Below, piece by piece: positions 14,918 to 16,330 of a stretch of DNA of 16,330 nt. The translations under genes were made by a program, and so were the position numbers. Numbering within the stretch: position 1 is the stretch's first letter; each line of letters begins with the position of its first letter. This DNA comes from Glaesserella sp041817755 (GTDB lineage: Bacteria > Pseudomonadota > Gammaproteobacteria > Enterobacterales > Pasteurellaceae), in contig NZ_JBGYBX010000040.1 in the NCBI RefSeq assembly GCF_041817755.1, positions 1 to 16,330 on the forward strand, written 5' to 3'. The notes under the pieces are model-generated. The model did not search any database. It was not told where the DNA came from and saw nothing but the letters and a program-made list of their open reading frames with translations.

Positions 14918-14957
14918 GCAAGTTCTTACTTGCAATACGTAGCGTAGATGTTACACT
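14918..14957 (+). promoter_or_regulatory. Possible promoter and operator of the AfuA-like gene
   Basis: TTGCAA (14930-14935) and TACACT (14952-14957), 16 bases apart, are a moderate -35/-10 pair. GCAAGT-TCTT-ACTTGC (14918-14933) is a perfect six-base inverted repeat overlapping the -35, as an operator would. Pattern reading only. Confidence 0.35.
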
Positions 14958-14989
14958 TCGCGCTCTTTTGTCTTAGGAAGTCGAACATC

Positions 14990-16030
14990 ATGAAGTACAG
15001 ACCATTAACACGCCTTTTTGCAGGTTTGAGCCTTGCATCATCTTTATTGTTTGCCAATCATGCGTTTGCCGAAGGAAAATTGACCGTGTATTGTACGGTT
15101 CAGAATAAAGTGTGTGAGGATATGACGAAAAGATTCTCGCAAAAATATCATGTGGAAACGCAATTCATTCATGGTGGAACCGGGACGATTTTAGGTAAAC
15201 TCAAAGCGGAAAAAGCGAATCCGCAGGCGGATGTTTGGTATGGCGGAACGATTGAACCGCACTTCCAAGCCGGGCAATTAGGTTTGTTGGAAGCATACCG
15301 TTCACCGATGCAAGCGGAAGTGCTACCGCAATTTAAAGCATTACAAGAAAGCGAACCGGGCAAATATACTTCGATTGCTTATTTGATGGTGCTGGGTTTC
15401 GGTGTGAATCACGACAAACTCAAGCAGCTCGGTGTGGATACGCCGAAAAAATGGGCGGATTTACTGGATCCCCGTTTAAAAGGCGAGGTGCAGCTGGCGG
15501 ATCCGCGCAGTTCGGGGACTATGTACACGACGATGATAACCTTGATTCAGCTGATGGGTGAGGAAAAAGCCTTTGAGTTTTTGAAAAAATTAGACGGCAA
15601 TATTTCGCAGTACGTGAAAAGTACACTGGTGACGACAAACCTTTCCCGTGGTGAAAGTGCGGTAACGGTGGGTTTTGTACATGGTTATGCGACGGAAAAA
15701 GAGAAAGGCGCACCGGTCGATTATGTTTTACCGAGCGACGGTATCGGTTATGCCTTAGGGGCGGCAAGCATCATTAAAGGAGCGCGAAACCTCGACAATG
15801 CAAAATTGTTTATGGATTGGGCGTTGTCAAAAGAGGCTCAAGAGATTCCTTGGCGCGAACATGGGGTGTATCAAACGCCGACAAATGTGAATGCGGAGGT
15901 TTCACCTCAATCGGTTAAGGTAGATGGAGTGAAATTGATTGACTTGGATTATGCCCGTTTCGGTTCGAGTGAAGAAGGTAAACGCTTAGTAGATAAATGG
16001 GTATCTGAAATAAAACTGTCACAAGAATAG
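14990..16030 (+). CDS. AfuA-like periplasmic ABC transporter substrate-binding protein
   Basis: Periplasmic receptor of the FbpA/AfuA group (iron or sugar-phosphate importers). The frame opens at 14948, but ATG 14990 has TAGGAAG at good spacing and starts a signal peptide (1-27, ending in HAFA), giving 346 residues, the AfuA length. Seen: LTVYCTVQNKVCED with Cys35 and Cys42, NPQADVWYGGT (77-87), GEVQLADPRSSGT (165-177), GARNLDNAKLFMDWALSKEAQE (264-285). As I recall AfuA, two sugar-contacting acids follow the motifs HD and GYE; here these are His231-Gly232 and Gly253-Tyr254-Ala255, so both acids are missing. No permease gene follows within 300 bases. Family confident, ligand unknown. Confidence 0.88.
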   Translation: MKYRPLTRLFAGLSLASSLLFANHAFAEGKLTVYCTVQNKVCEDMTKRFSQKYHVETQFIHGGTGTILGKLKAEKANPQADVWYGGTIEPHFQAGQLGLLEAYRSPMQAEVLPQFKALQESEPGKYTSIAYLMVLGFGVNHDKLKQLGVDTPKKWADLLDPRLKGEVQLADPRSSGTMYTTMITLIQLMGEEKAFEFLKKLDGNISQYVKSTLVTTNLSRGESAVTVGFVHGYATEKEKGAPVDYVLPSDGIGYALGAASIIKGARNLDNAKLFMDWALSKEAQEIPWREHGVYQTPTNVNAEVSPQSVKVDGVKLIDLDYARFGSSEEGKRLVDKWVSEIKLSQE

Positions 16031-16124
16031 CGGGATAGAAGCACTTTTTAGAAGCACCTCAGATTGCTGACAAACCTTGATATTATTGAAATAGCGGAGT
16101 TGTCAAAACATTAAATAACAAAGC

Positions 16125-16202
16125 GATTGTAGGGGCAAATTACATTTGCCCTTATGTTTCTCAGATTGTTTGGGGCAAATATGATTTGCCCCTTGTATGT
16201 TT
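16125..16202. repeat. Tandem pair of GGGGCAAAT palindromic repeat units
   Basis: Two units, period 39: each begins GATTGT, then a stem GGGCAAAT-N3-ATTTGCCC (16133-16151) or GGGGCAAAT-N3-ATTTGCCCC (16172-16192), then a T-rich tail ending ATGTTT. Loops differ (TAC, ATG) while arms agree, as in dispersed REP-like or MITE-like palindromes. They could also terminate transcription of the AfuA-like gene, though the T-runs are short. Confidence 0.75.
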
Positions 16203-16235
16203 AATTTATAGTAAACTAGCAACTAAACCATAACG

Positions 16236-16244
16236 TTATCCACA
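16236..16244 (+). promoter_or_regulatory. Consensus DnaA box
   Basis: TTATCCACA matches the DnaA box consensus exactly. It forms an inverted pair with the box at 16287-16295. Confidence 0.45.
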
Positions 16245-16286
16245 GCTTGAGTGTCCCTAGAGATAAAACTCGTTTCGTAGCGTAGG

Positions 16287-16295
16287 CGTGGATAA
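16287..16295 (-). promoter_or_regulatory. Near-consensus DnaA box, inverted
   Basis: The reverse strand reads TTATCCACG, one base from consensus. With the preceding box it makes a perfect 9-base inverted repeat, GTTATCCAC at 16235-16243 and GTGGATAAC at 16288-16296. Confidence 0.35.
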
Positions 16296-16330
16296 CTTCA
16301 TCAGCAAAACCGAACAGTTGAATTAATAAA

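Larger units (their letters stand above)
16031..16330. other. Gene-poor right edge with repeats and DnaA-like boxes
   Basis: No convincing gene on either strand. Contents: a 9-base direct repeat TAGAAGCAC (16036 and 16049) just after the AfuA-like stop, two tandem palindromic units (16125-16202) and inverted DnaA-like boxes (16236 and 16287). On the reverse strand a frame of 37 codons is open from the right edge to a stop at 16216-16218, but it has no visible start and is not recognisable. No clear terminator follows the AfuA-like gene. Confidence 0.6.

Noticed and set aside
14938..16285. Direct 10-base repeat CGTAGCGTAG on both sides of the AfuA-like gene, as if flanking an inserted islet
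   Set aside because: Over a hundred chance pairs of identical 10-mers are expected in a 16 kb window, and no transposase or other insertion hallmark is present.
16235..16296. Integron attC-like site suggested by the long inverted repeat and inner GAGT/ACTC pairing
   Set aside because: The ends do not carry the required core (GTTRRRY on the 3' side and its partner on the 5' side), and no gene cassette or integrase is present.
1..16330. CRISPR array, tRNA or rRNA genes, prophage or insertion sequence
   Set aside because: No regularly spaced repeats with unique spacers, no tRNA or rRNA sequences, and no transposase, integrase or phage genes were seen on either strand.

Overview
The window looks like a chromosomal segment from a Pasteurellaceae bacterium of the Actinobacillus/Mannheimia branch. 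Two things support this. The 10-mer ACAAGCGGTC, the core of the Apl-type DNA uptake signal sequence (USS), occurs perfectly six times (349, 2589, 4032, 9322, 10057, 12147), plus several near matches. Nearly every protein also reads like an Actinobacillus or Haemophilus ortholog of a well-known gammaproteobacterial protein. I cannot fix the species from sequence alone.

Layout. (1) 1-2496 is the C-terminal 831 residues of a large trimeric autotransporter adhesin whose 5' part lies outside the window. (2) 2642-4021 is cysS, closed by a terminator built on a USS. (3) 4309-6994 is a serine-catabolism pair: sdaC (serine uptake) with a long leader carrying a perfect FNR box and a helix that would hide its Shine-Dalgarno sequence, then sdaA (serine to pyruvate plus ammonia), with a terminator-like hairpin between them. 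(4) 8657-7062, reverse strand, is a DppA/HbpA-family periplasmic binding protein that has Arg where the family has the amine-anchoring Asp. (5) 8870-14122 is a forward run: hemW, then after a USS-based terminator bcp, gmhB, queF, anmK and murQ. (6) 14868-14143, reverse strand, is trmJ. (7) 14990-16030 is an AfuA-like periplasmic binding protein. The last 300 bases hold two tandem palindromic repeats and a pair of inverted DnaA-box-like sites, but no recognisable gene.

How the genes work together. sdaC and sdaA form a serine import and deamination route. gmhB (LPS heptose) and anmK/murQ (reuse of anhydro-MurNAc from peptidoglycan turnover) are envelope genes sharing a tightly packed run with bcp (peroxide defence) and queF (queuosine). 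trmJ, queF and cysS serve tRNA modification or charging. Both solute-binding proteins stand alone without permease or ATPase genes beside them.

Most of the window is conserved housekeeping content, and I see no undescribed multi-gene system. The points most worth a second look are the two binding proteins with altered ligand-site residues, the structured sdaC leader, a USS inserted in frame in hemW, and the palindromes plus DnaA-like boxes at the right edge.
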